Made by a program: the position numbers and the translations under genes
Origin: Pseudomonadota bacterium
GTDB lineage: Bacteria; Pseudomonadota; Gammaproteobacteria; Acidithiobacillales; Acidithiobacillaceae
DNA: 12,946 nucleotides
Assembly: GCA_021827445.1 (NCBI GenBank)
Contig: JAKAVW010000047.1
Coordinates: 1 to 12,946 of the forward strand
Reading direction: 5' to 3'
In this document: positions 12,765 through 12,946 of the stretch, one piece after another
Position numbering within the stretch: the stretch's first letter is position 1
How the letters are laid out: each line of letters opens with the position of its first letter
The notes under the pieces: model-generated
The model's database searches: none
The model's input: the letters and a program-made list of their open reading frames with translations, nothing else
What the model was told of the DNA's origin: nothing

Positions 12765-12946
12765 TGCTCCCCCTGAAACAGTACCGCGATAAGGCCCTGG
12801 GCCTTCCCGATCTTTTGAACATCGCCTTTCTGGTGGACGCCTGGCAGACGGATGCCGGCGAAATGGCCGTTGCGCTGCAAAAAGATGGGAGCTTTCTGGC
12901 AGGATTCGGCTACGACGGCCCGGATCTCGAAAGCCAGTCCACACAG
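12764..12946 (+). CDS. trbE: TrbE/VirB4-type ATPase, N-terminal fragment (runs off the window)
   Basis: The first 61 codons are present. The opening MLPLKQYRDKALGLPDLLNI, then VALQKDGSFLAGFGYDGPDLES, matches the start of TrbE, the large ATPase that powers pilus assembly and DNA transfer at the inner membrane. The Walker motifs lie beyond the window. The start at 12764 overlaps the trbD stop (TAATG), with a purine-rich AGGAAGAAG just upstream as ribosome site. Confidence 0.85.
   Translation, partial: MLPLKQYRDKALGLPDLLNIAFLVDAWQTDAGEMAVALQKDGSFLAGFGYDGPDLESQSTQ

Noticed and set aside
1..12946. CRISPR arrays, tRNA or rRNA genes
   Set aside because: No regularly spaced repeats and no cloverleaf or rRNA-like sequence was noticed on reading. 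A tRNA scan was not possible.

Overview
The window looks like a chromosomal stretch of a Gram-negative proteobacterium. It encodes Sec-type signal peptides, a 470-aa OprD-like outer-membrane porin and periplasmic binding proteins. The gene content (DUF2934 protein, PsiE, AcfC-like protein, IS66/ISBst12-type element, Trb-type conjugation genes) and moderate-to-high GC would suit Acidithiobacillus or a relative. That assignment is inference only; no rRNA or other marker gene is present.

Region 1 (about 1-7400, all real genes on the minus strand) is a phosphate-starvation (Pho) locus. In transcription order it holds an OprD-like porin, then pstS (periplasmic phosphate-binding protein), phoU, pstC and pstA (permeases), a small DUF2934 protein, psiE, and the first 24 codons of a GT4 glycosyltransferase. 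I found three PhoB-box promoters by eye: upstream of the porin (7366-7399), pstS (5350-5383) and the DUF2934 gene (873-906). Each has two 7-bp half-sites 11 bp apart (start to start) and exactly 10 bp between the box and a good -10. This ties the three transcription units into one regulon: a porin for entry, Pst for uptake, PhoU for signalling, and a DUF2934-psiE-glycosyltransferase operon that may remodel the envelope. The ATPase gene pstB and phoBR are not in the window, and phoU sits unusually between pstS and pstC.

Between the pstS and porin promoters (5384-5909) lies degenerate sequence with an IS256-like end, and the porin's rho-independent terminator.

Region 2 (7586-9080) is a complete IS66-family element of the single-ORF ISBst12 type. 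Its flanks do not match, so no target-site duplication is visible.

Region 3 (9081-11345) is a mosaic of accessory genes and debris: an intact AcfC-like binding protein, a decayed secreted-repeat (Lipoprotein_15) fragment, an AT-rich multi-pass membrane protein, a possible attC-like recombination site, a small membrane/coiled-coil gene broken by two in-frame TAG codons, and the right-end relic of a second IS66-type element.

Region 4 (11346-12946) is the edge of a conjugative element (ICE or plasmid). It has trbC, trbD and the start of trbE on the plus strand, tightly coupled. Divergent to them is a gene with a CoiA-like zinc-ribbon pattern, cut off at its 3' end exactly at the IS66 relic.
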